From Symbiodinium sp. CCMP2592 (lineage: Eukaryota; Sar; Dinophyceae; Suessiales; Symbiodiniaceae): 64,000 bases of DNA. The notes beneath the pieces were generated by a model. It was not told the DNA's origin, ran no database searches, and worked only from the letters and a program-made list of their open reading frames with translations. Every line of letters starts with the position of its first letter. Position 1 is the stretch's first letter. The position numbers and the translations under genes are program-made. Below are positions 28,879 through 38,074 of this stretch, piece by piece. The stretch is taken from positions 62,001 to 126,000 of the forward strand of contig CAJNDT010006142.1 of NCBI GenBank assembly GCA_905221615.1, written 5' to 3'.

Positions 28879-30508
28879 TTGAGCGCCGCTATGGGAGGAA
28901 AAGGCAAAGATGCCACTGCTACAACGCCTAAGGGCGCAGGGCCACCAGGTGGCCCAGCTACGGCAGAACAGCCCGCTAGTGGAGACTACCTTCCGGAGAC
29001 CCTCCGCGGTCTTCGGAAGGCGCTAAGGTTTCGGCCGTCGGAGTGCACGGATGGGCTGCACCGCTACCTCGACAAGCCTCTGCTACAGGAGCTGATCGCT
29101 ATGTCGCAGGAGGCGATCGAAAGGCTAGACAAAGAGTCCCCGCCACGAAAGTGGATAGGGGCCGGGCTACGCCAACAGAGCCCCGCTAACCTGATGGAGT
29201 TCTGTCCGCTACCAGCTGGGCCGACTTGTCCCAGGAGGACATCGCTAGCCTGGATGAAGCTATGTCCGCGGGCCTCACGCAGAGGTTCGCCGCTACAGAG
29301 GCCGCCGCTGCAGCAGCAAAGGCCCAGCTAGACCAGCTTGCCGCTGCCAATGCGGCCGCTAGCGCTGCTAAGGCCAAGGCCCGCAAGGAGGCGGAGGCCA
29401 TAGCAGCTAAGCTGGCGCTAGAGAAAAAGGCCGAGCACGACCAGAGGGTCGCAGCGGCCGCGCTACAGGAGAAGCGGAGGGAAGCCGCAGAGCGGCTCGC
29501 TAAAGAGGAGCAGGCCGCCGAGCTGGAGTACCAGCAGGCGGTGGCCGCTAGCAAAGCCTCCCTGCAGGCCGCAGAGGAGGCCGCTACCACAGATGCCACC
29601 GCTACCGGCAGCGCCGACCCGGCACCGGTGGCCGGTAGTGTCGCCGACACCGCGGCACCGGCTAGCACGGACCCTACGCCGGCGGAGTCGGCCGCTAGAA
29701 GGTTCATGGAGATGGGGCCGAGGGCCGCTAGCCCCTCGCCCCCTCGCGCTACCAGCCCGGGCCGGAGCCGAGGCAAGGGCGCTAAGGGCAGGCCGGCATC
29801 AATGTGTTCGACTACACGTGGAGCACGCTATTCGAGGATCCCGACCGCTACCTGGAGTTGCTACGCCGCGAGCTCTAGCAGGACCGCGCTATCCAGCAGG
29901 CGGGGGGCATGCCCGCTAACGTCCGTTTCGCTAAGGGCACGCCAGTGAGCGTGGCGCTAAAGGGACGAGCCAGGCCCCCCCCGGGGGCCCACGCTAACAG
30001 TCTCCCCAGGGGGGAAAGCTACTGGTACCTCGAGCTCTCGTGGTCCGCTATTGACCGCGATCTGTGGCCGCTAGGCTCCTGGGACCAGCGCCACGAGAAG
30101 GGGAAAGGCAAGGGGCCTAACCCCCGCTACGGCAAGGGTGCCGATGGCACGCTACTGAAGAGCGCTATCCACCATGGAGAGCACCTCTACTCGCTAGGGA
30201 GGGAAGACGTGGCACTGATGTGTCGCTACACCCATCCTCCCGCTAACACTCGCCAGGGGGAGCGCGCTAGCGAGCTGCTAGCCATGCTGCTACCAAGCTG
30301 CTATACGCAGTACCAGCCTGGGCGCTGCCGCTACTCCCTAGGCCACTGGGACGCTAACGCCTGTATTTTCAGGTGCGCTACGACCTGCGAGGTCTGTTCG
30401 CTAAGAGCCTGTAACAGGCGGATGTGGTTTAAGTGCGACGACCACGCTACTCACTGTTGTGATGGGTGCAAGCAGTGGAGCCGCGGGGAGGACTGGGGCG
30501 GCCGCTAA
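28879..30508 (+). pseudogene. Gag-like protein with long coiled coil and Cys-rich C-terminus, frameshifted
   Basis: Three overlapping frames form one protein. 28879-29331 starts at an ATG at about 28891. 29226-29948 carries a long Ala/Glu/Lys coiled coil at about codons 15-120 (EAEAIAAKLALEKKAEHDQR). 29909-30508 ends with a Cys/His-rich region (CATTCEVCSLRACNRR, HCCDGCKQW) that probably binds zinc. The last frame has a TAG at about 29877 upstream of its first Met. A coiled coil followed by a zinc-binding tail suits a capsid-like or RNA-binding role, inferred. A basic GKGKG patch precedes the zinc region. The next 400 bases (30509-30920) hold no gene. Confidence 0.6.
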
Positions 30509-30920
30509 GACGGGCAGCCCCTGCCTCGCTACAGGCCCCGGCCTCGCTACTTGCACCCGCTACTTTTGCTTTGCATGCGGCTACTCTTGCAGCGCCCTCT
30601 GCTGCCGACCGCTAGCTGCAGCAAAAGTTCAGGCCGTCCCTCGCTACAGTTGCCAGTGTGTGCACGCTACAGTCATGCTACACACATGTCGGCAGCCAGA
30701 AAGAAGGGAGGGCTAGAGCGAGAGAGTGTCGAGAGTTTTGGGGCGGGGGGGGCCGGGGTCAGTGGGGCTGCTAGTGCCGCTCTTTGCTGCAGCGACCCCC
30801 TTTTAGCGAAAGCTATCGACTGGCACTCCCTCACACACTCTCACGCTAGGAGCTTTCCCCCAATGTGCTAGCAGGAATTTTTCCCTTGAAGTTTTTCCCT
30901 AAGGTGGCGTAGGGCCTGTC

Positions 30921-32077
30921 GTGCCTGCTACCATGGCAGAGGCTCTGGCGAAGAAGCTAGCCCTCGGAAGCAGCGAGCTTCGATTCCTGCTAGTGCAACA
31001 TAAAGTCTCGGATGCTATCCAATCCGAGCTCTTTTCCAACGGTATTGATACCGTCGCTAAATTTGCTGCCTCGGCAACAGATGAGGCAGACCTCAAGAAG
31101 ATGCTAAAGGACAGCTTCGCAATTGAGCCGTCCACCTCGCTCGCTAGCCGCGCTCAGGCCGCGGGGGTCACCATCGCATGGAGGACCGCTACCTCCCGCT
31201 CCGAGCGGCAAGCGGAGGCGGAGGCTACAAGCGAGGTCCGGGACTGGGCAAAGCCCATCCCCGCTACGGACTACATGGCCATGCGCCAGGCCTTCACCGC
31301 TAAGTTCGGAGACCTGGAGGACAAGCAAACCCCCGCTAAAGAGTACCTTGAGAAGAAGCTAGGCGAGCTCGAATCTGGCGAGTTCCGGGCCGAGCCGCTA
31401 ACCGAGGTCATTAGCCGGGACGAGTGCGACCCCGACACGCTACTGCCCGTCTGGAATGGCAATGGCACGCTATCCATGAAGAAGGGGGGGGCTATAGGGC
31501 CCCCATGCCTTCTGGGCCGGAGCAGCTACGGCTGCGGCTCACGGTGCTCCAGAACACGCTAATCATGATGCAGCTAAGGCACCCCAACCGGGAGGAGCTA
31601 CAGGACGTCACTATGGCCCTCTTCGAGCGCTACAAAGACTATCTTCTCGGAGACTATTGCTATGGTCTCCGGTCCAGTGCCGACTCGGGGTCGCTAGTGC
31701 CCCCGTGGACCTTGGTGCTCAGCTACGAGCACGCTATCAGAAAGCACGCATACAAGGTCATGGCCACAGCCGGCTATTCCTTCGGCGCTGCGCTAGTCCT
31801 TGCCTACAAGGACGCTAGCGTGAAGGAGAGGCACTTCACTACACCGCTAGCCCTCCATGCTAAGCGGCCGCAGCCCTGGACCTGGACGGAGGACCGGCCT
31901 GCTAAGACCCCCAAGGGGAAGGGAAAAGGGCCTGGGTGCCGATCGCACCCCGCAGGGGAAGCCCATCTGCTTCCGCTACAATGCCAAGTTTGCTCGCTAT
32001 GCTTCGGCAAGCACCCAGCTACGAAGTGCCCTACCAAGCAAACGGAGACCGCTAAAGAGGATAAGCCCTCCAACTGA
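30921..32077 (+). pseudogene. Second Gag-like protein, frameshifted at a G run
   Basis: The ATG at 30933 (MAEALAKKLA) begins a helical domain followed by RDWAKPIPATDYMAMRQAF, EYLEKKLGELESGEFRAEPL and SRDECDPDTLLPVW, which I associate with Gag-like ORFs of dinoflagellate YR elements. The frame is lost at a run of seven or more G at about 31483-31492 and resumes in the frame ending at 32077. The C-terminal part has a basic KGKGKGP patch and a zinc-finger remnant (CFGKHPATKC). Compared with the expected double zinc finger the first half appears deleted near 31980. The homopolymer position means the shift could be a sequencing error. Confidence 0.65.
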
Positions 32078-32101
32078 CCCGCTACGGCGGCTGCGCCCTC
32101 A

Positions 32102-33532
32102 GTGCCTGTGACCCCCCCTGGGGGGGAAGCTACGCCAGCCCCGCTGGCGGCTACGCCACCGAAGCCGGCCGCTACGCATACAAAGCCGCTACGGGTGCTC
32201 TACCTCTTCTCGGGTACCTCGCGCCGGCTAGATGTGGCGCAGTGCTTGCACCAGCTAGCGGCAGAGTGGGAAAAAGACGTGAGGGTCGAGTGTGTCGACC
32301 TGCTACGGCACGCTAAATACGACCTCAGTCAGCCCAAGATTCGGCAAGGCTACCTGGACCGGATCGCTAGCAAGGAGTTCGACGCGGTGGTGCTCTCCCC
32401 GCCGTGCGCTAGCTTCTCCAGAGCACCTTGGGCTAACTTTCAAGGGCCTCGCCCGGTGCGCAGCTACGAGTTTCCCCGAGGTCTGGAAACGCTAACACCT
32501 GCAGAGCGAGACCGCCCTATCCTGGGCAACATTTTTGCGGATTTCAGCTTCGAGGTCGCTAACCTCGTGGCCGACGGTGCAGCTACTTTCCTTGCCATGG
32601 AGCAGCCCGAGGACCTTGGGGCCCTCGCTAAGGGCCCGCACCAAGGGACACGGCCGGCCTCTATGTGGCAGTGGCCGCCGCTAGCCGACCTTCTGCAAAA
32701 GGGGCTACGGACCGTGGCCTTCCACCAGGCTAGTTTTGGGACGCCATACGCTAAGCCGACACGGCTGCTGCTAAAGTGCTCTTCTGCTATGCCCGACTTT
32801 GTACACGAAGGCCTGCCGTGCTATGACAAAAAGGGCTGCTACACAGGACCGCTGCCTTCTGCTGCTACTCTGGGCCGCATGTTCAAGCGTCCCGCTAAAG
32901 GCCCCTTCAAGACCTCAGGTTCCGAGAAGTGGCCCGCTAGGATGTGCCAGTGGCTGGCTACCCTCATTCTGGACTCCTGCCAGCACCCTGCTACCGCTGC
33001 CCAGGGGGAGGGGGGTGGCGCTAGGCCGGAGTGCCCGCTACCCGAGACCTTCCCGACCTGTGAGCCGGAGGGTCCGCGAGTGCTAGGGGGTTCAGGACCA
33101 CCAAGGACCTGCCAACAGCTAGGTGGCAACAAGAGCTACCGTGATGGTGGGGGCCTCTGCTCTCCAGGACGCTGGCCCCACGCTACTCGCAGCTACGCCG
33201 AAGGCCCCAACTGGGACTGGCTACGGGAGAAAATGATGGAGGTGATCCTCGCTAAGATAGGTTCGGAAGCGGAGCTAGAGAAGGAAGCCTTCCGCATGGC
33301 TGCCGGGGGGGCCACGGGCTGTGCTCTAGCTAGCTCCGAAGATCTCCAGGAGCAGCTACGCTTGATCTGGAAAGAGTGGCTGGAAGCTAACGACCTGGGT
33401 GACCCGGAGCTGCTAAAGGTGGCCCCGGGACAGCCGCTATACCTCCGCCTCATCCGGGCGCTACTGACCGCGGCCGGCGATCCCGACAGGGACTTCCTCC
33501 TCCGGCCGAGGAGGGGCTACCGGTGGGGGTGA
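32102..33532 (+). CDS. Cytosine-methyltransferase-like protein with RT leader
   Basis: A 476-residue ORF. Residues 33-45 (LYLFSGTSRRLD) match the AdoMet-binding motif I. VVLSPPCASFSR (Cys102) matches motif IV with the catalytic Pro-Cys of C5-cytosine methyltransferases. AMEQPEDLG (E166) sits where the ENV motif is expected. GTPYAKPTRLLLK lies further on. Motif VIII is not evident, so activity is uncertain. The C-terminal 130 residues are helical and lead into the RT, overlapping its start by 10 bases. DIRS elements commonly carry a methyltransferase domain, and DNMT-bearing retrotransposons are reported in dinoflagellates. The start ATG follows the Gag stop by about 25 bases. Confidence 0.7.
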   Translation: MPVTPPGGEATPAPLAATPPKPAATHTKPLRVLYLFSGTSRRLDVAQCLHQLAAEWEKDVRVECVDLLRHAKYDLSQPKIRQGYLDRIASKEFDAVVLSPPCASFSRAPWANFQGPRPVRSYEFPRGLETLTPAERDRPILGNIFADFSFEVANLVADGAATFLAMEQPEDLGALAKGPHQGTRPASMWQWPPLADLLQKGLRTVAFHQASFGTPYAKPTRLLLKCSSAMPDFVHEGLPCYDKKGCYTGPLPSAATLGRMFKRPAKGPFKTSGSEKWPARMCQWLATLILDSCQHPATAAQGEGGGARPECPLPETFPTCEPEGPRVLGGSGPPRTCQQLGGNKSYRDGGGLCSPGRWPHATRSYAEGPNWDWLREKMMEVILAKIGSEAELEKEAFRMAAGGATGCALASSEDLQEQLRLIWKEWLEANDLGDPELLKVAPGQPLYLRLIRALLTAAGDPDRDFLLRPRRGYRWG

Positions 33533-34419
33533 GGGACCCGCTACCACGCACTCCCCACGTCTTCGAGGAACAGCTAAAGTGGCCCTTGGAGAACGCCCCT
33601 TGGGAGGCGGCGCTAGCCTGGGTCCCGAACTACTCCTCGGTGGAGGAGTACCGGGAGTTCGCTAGGGAGAAGTTCGAAGAGGACGTGGCGGAGGGCCTCA
33701 TGGTCAAGATGACGCTAGGCGAGTTCAAAGCCCGCTATGGCGAGCATCGAGCCATCGCCGCGCTAGCTGTCATCGTCGAGGACGAAGCTAGTGGAAAGAA
33801 GAGGATGATCCACGATGCTACCCACGGGGTCCGGGTCAACCACCGCATTAAGTGCAGGGACAAGATCCGGGCCCCAGGAGCTAGGGAGAAGAAGCAGCTA
33901 CTTCGGGAGCACATCGACGCTAACGAGGTGGCCTTCTCCGTGGTGGGCGACATCGCTAAAGCTCACCGACGCTACAAACATGCCGAAGGAGAGCATGGCT
34001 ACCTAGGGTGTCAGATCGACACCGAGGAAGCTACACCGGGGGACCCCGACAGCCAGACGGTTTACGTTAATCTGGTGGGGACCTTCGGGCTATCATGCGC
34101 GAGCTACTGGTGGACCCGCATAGCGGCGTGTGGGCTTCGACTCACATACCACCTGCTAGGGCCATCTTTCCCGCTAGACATGCTTCTCTATGCCGACGAC
34201 CTCGAGTCATTGGGCCGAGGGGCTAGAGGACGCATGGGGATCCCGCTAAGCTATCTCTTCCTCGCTAGTCTTGGGTACCCCTTCAAGTGGGCCAAGACGA
34301 GGGGGGGATTTCGGGTGGAGTGGCTAGGCATGGAAACCGAGTACTCCACCTGGAGGCTAGGCCTGTCTCAGAAGAGAACCGACTGGCCGACGGAAGCTAG
34401 TCCGAGATGGGAAGTGTGA
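33523..34419 (+). CDS. Reverse transcriptase of the YR element
   Basis: A 298-residue frame with fingers (KKRMIHDATHGVRVNH), motif A VVGDIAKAHRRY (D143), motif B GTFGLSCASYWWTR and motif C LLYADDLESLG (Y223-A-D-D226), then the primer-grip and thumb start (KWAKTRGGFRVEWLGM). All catalytic residues are present. The frame ends at a TGA at 34417 because about 90 bases (34400-34492) are read in the +1 frame. After a second, compensating shift the original frame resumes and runs into RNase H. Two nearby indels therefore separate two otherwise intact enzymes. RT start overlaps the preceding ORF, consistent with one polyprotein. Confidence 0.85.
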   Translation: MGVRDPLPRTPHVFEEQLKWPLENAPWEAALAWVPNYSSVEEYREFAREKFEEDVAEGLMVKMTLGEFKARYGEHRAIAALAVIVEDEASGKKRMIHDATHGVRVNHRIKCRDKIRAPGAREKKQLLREHIDANEVAFSVVGDIAKAHRRYKHAEGEHGYLGCQIDTEEATPGDPDSQTVYVNLVGTFGLSCASYWWTRIAACGLRLTYHLLGPSFPLDMLLYADDLESLGRGARGRMGIPLSYLFLASLGYPFKWAKTRGGFRVEWLGMETEYSTWRLGLSQKRTDWPTEASPRWEV

Positions 34420-34557
34420 GGCCCGGCCCTTCGCACAAGGGCTAGGGCGCCTGGGGTTCGCTTCCATGGCGCTAGACTGGGAGCGCCCCTTCCTGGACCG
34501 CTACACGCCTGGTCTTCGGCCGTACAGGGGAAGCTGGGGCTCCTCACGCTACCCACG

Positions 34558-35262
34558 ATGATTCGCGTCCTCTGTGGCTGGCTAGCAGACCGCCTGGAAG
34601 CGGGGGGCCGTCTCCAGAAGCCGGCCTCGCTATTGGACGGGGCGGCACCGCTCTCCTTCTACACCGACGCTAAGGCCGAGAATGGACGGGCCTGGATTGG
34701 GGGCTTCCTCGAGCTAGTGGACGGCTGCCACGGTCCCTGGTTTTCGCTAGAGGTGAAGAAGGAATGGGCCCCCTGGGCCTTCGCTAAAGGAGACCCGAAC
34801 AAGGTCATAGCCGCGTTGGAGCTACTGGCTACTCTGGTTGGTGTGAGGCTCTGGGTCCCGGAAGGGGACGCTAAGAAGACCTCCAAGGTGGCCATCCGTG
34901 GCTACACTGACAACCAGTCCAACGAAGCGCTACTGAAGAAGGCTATGACGACGAAGTTTCCATCGACCTTGGTGTTGATGGAGCTAGCAGAGGAACTCTC
35001 CGCTAAGAACTGTGAGCTTCAGCTACAGTGGATCCGCAGAGATCTGAACCAGCTAGCGGACGATCTCACGAACGAGAACTTCGCTAGTTTCTCCCCGGAC
35101 TTCAGGGTGAACCTGGAGGGGGAGAAGCTAGAGTGGCGCGTGCTGGGCCATCTCCTCGAACACTCGGCTAGCTACTTCCAAGAGCTAGGAGTGAGGAAAG
35201 GGACCGGAGAGCCTAAGGCTCCGAGGTTCGCTAAGAAGGCCCGTAAGCTAGGTCCCTGGTAG
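34558..35262 (+). CDS. RNase H of the YR element
   Basis: Acidic residues in RNase H order: SFYTDAKAENGRAW (Asp), AALELLATLV (Glu), RGYTDNQSNEALL (Asp) and RRDLNQLADDLTNENF (final Asp). The tail to GPW is shared with the old copy ending at 58298. It would remove element RNA from the RNA-DNA hybrid. It is in the same frame as the RT, but two compensating indels at about 34400 and 34492 lie between them. The stop at 35260-35262 is 16 bases before split repeat B1. Confidence 0.85.
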   Translation: MIRVLCGWLADRLEAGGRLQKPASLLDGAAPLSFYTDAKAENGRAWIGGFLELVDGCHGPWFSLEVKKEWAPWAFAKGDPNKVIAALELLATLVGVRLWVPEGDAKKTSKVAIRGYTDNQSNEALLKKAMTTKFPSTLVLMELAEELSAKNCELQLQWIRRDLNQLADDLTNENFASFSPDFRVNLEGEKLEWRVLGHLLEHSASYFQELGVRKGTGEPKAPRFAKKARKLGPW

Positions 35263-35278
35263 CCCTACGGCTGCGCAA

Positions 35279-35836
35279 GGAGATTAGCTAGCCAAAGGCT
35301 AGAGTTCTTCTCCGGGCTAACGCGGGACTTCGCCACAACGCTAAAAAGAGAGAAGTTCGTGTTGTCCGTGCTACTGCGTGAAGCCAGCTAGCTTAAGCTA
35401 GGCTTGCTACGTACTCCCCGGAGGTGTAGAGGGAGGTGGCGGGAGGATACGCTAGCTAGTGTACGCACTCGTGCCGAGGGACGAGGTACGACAGTGTATG
35501 CTAGCGCCAGTATCCCTCGGGGAAACATCGAAGGTGTTTCGCTAGAAAACGTCGAAGGGGTTTTCCTCTGTAGCTAAACAGAACGAAGCTTGTCTGTTTG
35601 CTAGAGTGCCTGCACATGGCCGGTGAAGCAGTGCTACTCCGTGGCCATTGTGCTGAAAGGCCCCCAGCTATTGGGGGGCAAATTTCGAGTGCCCACCCAA
35701 CCCACCCTGGAGATTAGCTAGCCAAAGGCTAGAGTTCTTCTCCGGGCTAACGCGGGAGATTAGCTAGCCAAAGGCTAGAGTTCTTCTCCCCGGAGGTGTA
35801 GAGGGAGGTGGCGGGAGGATACGCTAGCTAGTGTAC
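35279..35836 (+). repeat. Split direct repeats B1-A2-B2
   Basis: B1 (35279-35464) and B2 (35709-35836) share GGAGATTAGCTAGCC at their left and CCGGAGGTGTAGAGGG through GTGTAC at their right. B1 has a unique centre, and B2 contains an extra copy of the left block. A2 (35462-35692) copies A1. The overlap of B1 and A2 at TAC is the expected crossover point. Confidence 0.85.
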
Positions 35837-36373
35837 CTCCTAGGTCCGCTGGTGACTGTAGTCGTGAGTGGCCTTGTAGCCCCGAGAAATCTGTGTGTCA
35901 ACCAGCTGTCCGATCACATGCGAGCCTCGCTGCTTCGTCGTGCGCAGGATCTTGTTCCGAGGCACCCCCTTGTGCCGCATGACGCCCTCTGTTGCTGTGA
36001 CGGCCGGTGGAGGCCCTCGCGCGACACCGACCATAGTTATCTTCAGGGTCGGAGAAGCATCTCATCCAGGACCGGCTCCCACTTCTGCTTTGAGTCGAGC
36101 TTTCTAGGCCCCGACTTCGCCAAGCAGATTCAAGCACAGATTGAGGCCGCGGTCCATGCCGCGATTCAGCAGGCTCTGGCTAACTTCCCGAACCTTCCTC
36201 CCAAGCGCGGTTTGACTCAGGAGGATGACGAGCAGCCGGGACCCCGAAAGCGCCGACGCAAGCGCAAGGGCAAAGGCGACCAAAAGGTGTTGAGTGCAAT
36301 GCATGTCTGCCAAGGGCAAAGGCAAAGGCGACACCAGCCAGGATCCGACCCGAAAAGGCCGAGGCAAGGGTAA
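35831..36373 (+). CDS. LINE N-terminal ORF, basic region
   Basis: The conserved part of this 180-residue frame begins after about 36090 (GPDFAKQIQAQIEAAVHAAI), a helical stretch. A very basic tail follows (KRRRKRKGKGDQK at about 36250-36285). Immediately upstream, another frame (35895-36107) reads VIFRVGEASHPGPAP, so the true N-terminus probably lies there with a frameshift near 36100. The protein probably binds nucleic acid. Confidence 0.45.
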   Translation: MYLLGPLVTVVVSGLVAPRNLCVNQLSDHMRASLLRRAQDLVPRHPLVPHDALCCCDGRWRPSRDTDHSYLQGRRSISSRTGSHFCFESSFLGPDFAKQIQAQIEAAVHAAIQQALANFPNLPPKRGLTQEDDEQPGPRKRRRKRKGKGDQKVLSAMHVCQGQRQRRHQPGSDPKRPRQG

Positions 36374-36743
36374 AGGTGATGAGGACGGGTGGGTCACCGT
36401 AAATCGACGGCCAAAGCAGCAGGAGGACTTCCAGCTGCGAGCCAAAGACTGGGATTCTCCACTTATCTCGCCTGCCGAATTGCCTGACAAGCTTGATTCG
36501 GTTGCTGATGGAAGCTCGGTGCGAGGAGTCTGTCTTGCATCCTCCAAGACTGAGTTCGACTCTCTCTTCAGTGTTTTGAGGGGCTGCCCCAAACCGTACC
36601 AAGTGATGCTTTTGCGGCTCTCAAACGACACCGGTGCTCAACGCGGGCCAGGTTGGGGAAAAGCTTGTCTTCAGAAGTGCGGTGGTTGCCGACGTCCGTT
36701 CCTCCAATGCTACGGGTTCGGCTCCACGCTTCCCGGGCACTGA
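36294..36743 (+). CDS. LINE ORF, GK-rich and globular segment
   Basis: Begins with Gly/Lys/Asp repeats (SAKGKGKGDTSQDPTRKGRG) and continues into a globular segment (VRGVCLASSKTEFDSLFSVL). It is probably the continuation of the previous frame after an indel near 36290 and is itself lost near 36640. No enzymatic motif. Confidence 0.4.
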   Translation: MQCMSAKGKGKGDTSQDPTRKGRGKGKGDEDGWVTVNRRPKQQEDFQLRAKDWDSPLISPAELPDKLDSVADGSSVRGVCLASSKTEFDSLFSVLRGCPKPYQVMLLRLSNDTGAQRGPGWGKACLQKCGGCRRPFLQCYGFGSTLPGH

Positions 36744-36779
36744 AGCGCAGCTGTAGAGGCTAAGGTCACTGATAGTGTT

Positions 36780-37457
36780 GTGCTTTACATGCGTGTATCC
36801 AAGATGTTCTGTGAACCCAAGCTCTGGGCTTCCTTTGAGAAGTCTGCTGCTGAGGAAGCATTGCAATGGGCTGCATGCAGGCACATCCAAGCCTTAGACT
36901 CTTTCTCTTGGACCAAAGAAAAAGCAAAGAGTGGTGATGCTGAGCAGTTCTTCGGCTTGCTTCGTGTGGCAACTGCTGATGCTGGTCCGCTCCTCTCTTC
37001 TTCAGGTCAACAAGGAGTCTTCCTTTCGGCTCCTCGTTCGGTTGCTGCTAGTGCTGGGCCTGCTTGTGAAGTCGTGTGGGTTGACAAGGCTCCTCAGGAG
37101 AAGGCTGCTGCTTACCTTGAACGCACCACTCGCATGTCTTCCTCGCTCGGCATTGCTTTGTCTGGTGTGCGCCTCGGATGGCGAAAAGCACTAGGAAAGG
37201 ATGAGGTTGCTGCTCGGATTTGGCTTGTGACTGACGTGCCCAAAACCTGGGATCACAGAGCGGTCGGCGAGCTGCTTGGCACCGCCTTCGTTGACCCTGA
37301 GATCCTGTCCCACCGCTGGCGTAAGGGAGCCGTCTCTTTTCGTTTTCGGGGCAAGGTCAAGAGTGGAGGCGGGGATCGTGATATCGTCCCGCTTGTTTGT
37401 GAGCATCTCGGTGCGAACATTACCCTTTGGGCCACTGCATGTTGCGCCTGCACGTAA
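36780..37457 (+). CDS. LINE ORF, unrecognised globular domain
   Basis: A 225-residue frame with balanced composition (EEALQWAACRHIQALDSF; LGIALSGVRLGWRKALGKDE; ARIWLVTDVPKTWDHRAVGE). The repeated Trp/Val pattern near the end could be RRM-like (AVSFRFRGKV), but I cannot confirm it. It lies between the basic ORF1 region and the OTU-like domain and changes frame near 37450. Confidence 0.4.
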   Translation: MLYMRVSKMFCEPKLWASFEKSAAEEALQWAACRHIQALDSFSWTKEKAKSGDAEQFFGLLRVATADAGPLLSSSGQQGVFLSAPRSVAASAGPACEVVWVDKAPQEKAAAYLERTTRMSSSLGIALSGVRLGWRKALGKDEVAARIWLVTDVPKTWDHRAVGELLGTAFVDPEILSHRWRKGAVSFRFRGKVKSGGGDRDIVPLVCEHLGANITLWATACCACT

Positions 37458-38074
37458 GCCCCAAACTCTTGCCAAGCCTGTGCTTACCCACTCTGTGCCG
37501 GTGGTTGCCGCTGCGACCTCCCCAGTTGTCCCGAAAGAGGTGCTTGCTGTGCCCACTGTCACTCCTACTGATGACACGGGCAAGCAGGAATCGCAGTCCA
37601 AGCAGGCTAGGCAGGAGGTGCGGAAATTTCCAGCTGATTTGAAGCGTGTTGAGTGCCCACGGGACGGAAACTGTGTACTTCATGCCTTCTCTAAAGATTT
37701 GAAACATTTTCGCGATGAAGAGAGGCATCCACGCATTTTGCGTGCTGAGCTTGTCACTCATCTGCTGAAGCACGAGCGTTACAGCAGAGAGTTGGATGGC
37801 CTTGACCCTAAAGGCCCACCGTGCAAGGACCTACTGTGAGCTCCTGGAGAAGGACGGCGCATACTTGGGTGAGCTTGAGATTGGTGCCTTGGCTCATATT
37901 GCCCATTTCAAGACTGTTGTGGTGCCACAAGGCCTTGACTTTGCACCATCGGCCTACAATATCAGGGAAAAGAAGATCGCAGTGTTGTGGTACTCCTCCA
38001 GCCATGTTGATTTGACGCTGCCTTTTGATGACGGACAGGAATATTCGGAGGCCTACCGGCCTACCGAAAGGTGA
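37276..38074 (+). CDS. OTU-like cysteine protease domain in the LINE
   Basis: Two frames (37276-37839 and 37796-38074) join into one domain. VECPRDGNCVLHAFS carries the Asp-Gly-Asn-Cys signature of OTU proteases (Cys nucleophile). YLGELEIGALAHI matches the WGGxxEIxALA region. AVLWYSSSHVDLTL gives the C-terminal His. OTU enzymes cleave ubiquitin chains, and some retroelements and viruses carry such domains. Its job here is unknown; it might process the LINE polyprotein or counter host degradation. The frame change near 37800-37830 breaks it in this copy. It is preceded by a Pro/Val/Thr-rich linker. Confidence 0.6.

Larger units (their letters stand above)
25695..35836 (+). mobile_element. Young tyrosine-recombinase retrotransposon with split direct repeats
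   Basis: A 10.1-kb element with terminal structure A1 (25695-25925), then ORFs, then B1-A2-B2 (35279-35836). This is the split-direct-repeat arrangement known from Ngaro/PAT-type YR elements. The A copies differ at one of 231 bases, so insertion was recent. Order of products: tyrosine recombinase, Gag-like with coiled coil, second Gag-like, methyltransferase-like, RT, RNase H. No target-site duplication beyond TAC is seen, as expected for recombinase-mediated integration. Some internal frameshifts exist. Confidence 0.85.

Noticed and set aside
29186-29776. Minus-strand Ala/Ser-rich ORF (196 aa)
   Set aside because: Antisense of the Ala-rich coiled coil of the Gag-like protein.
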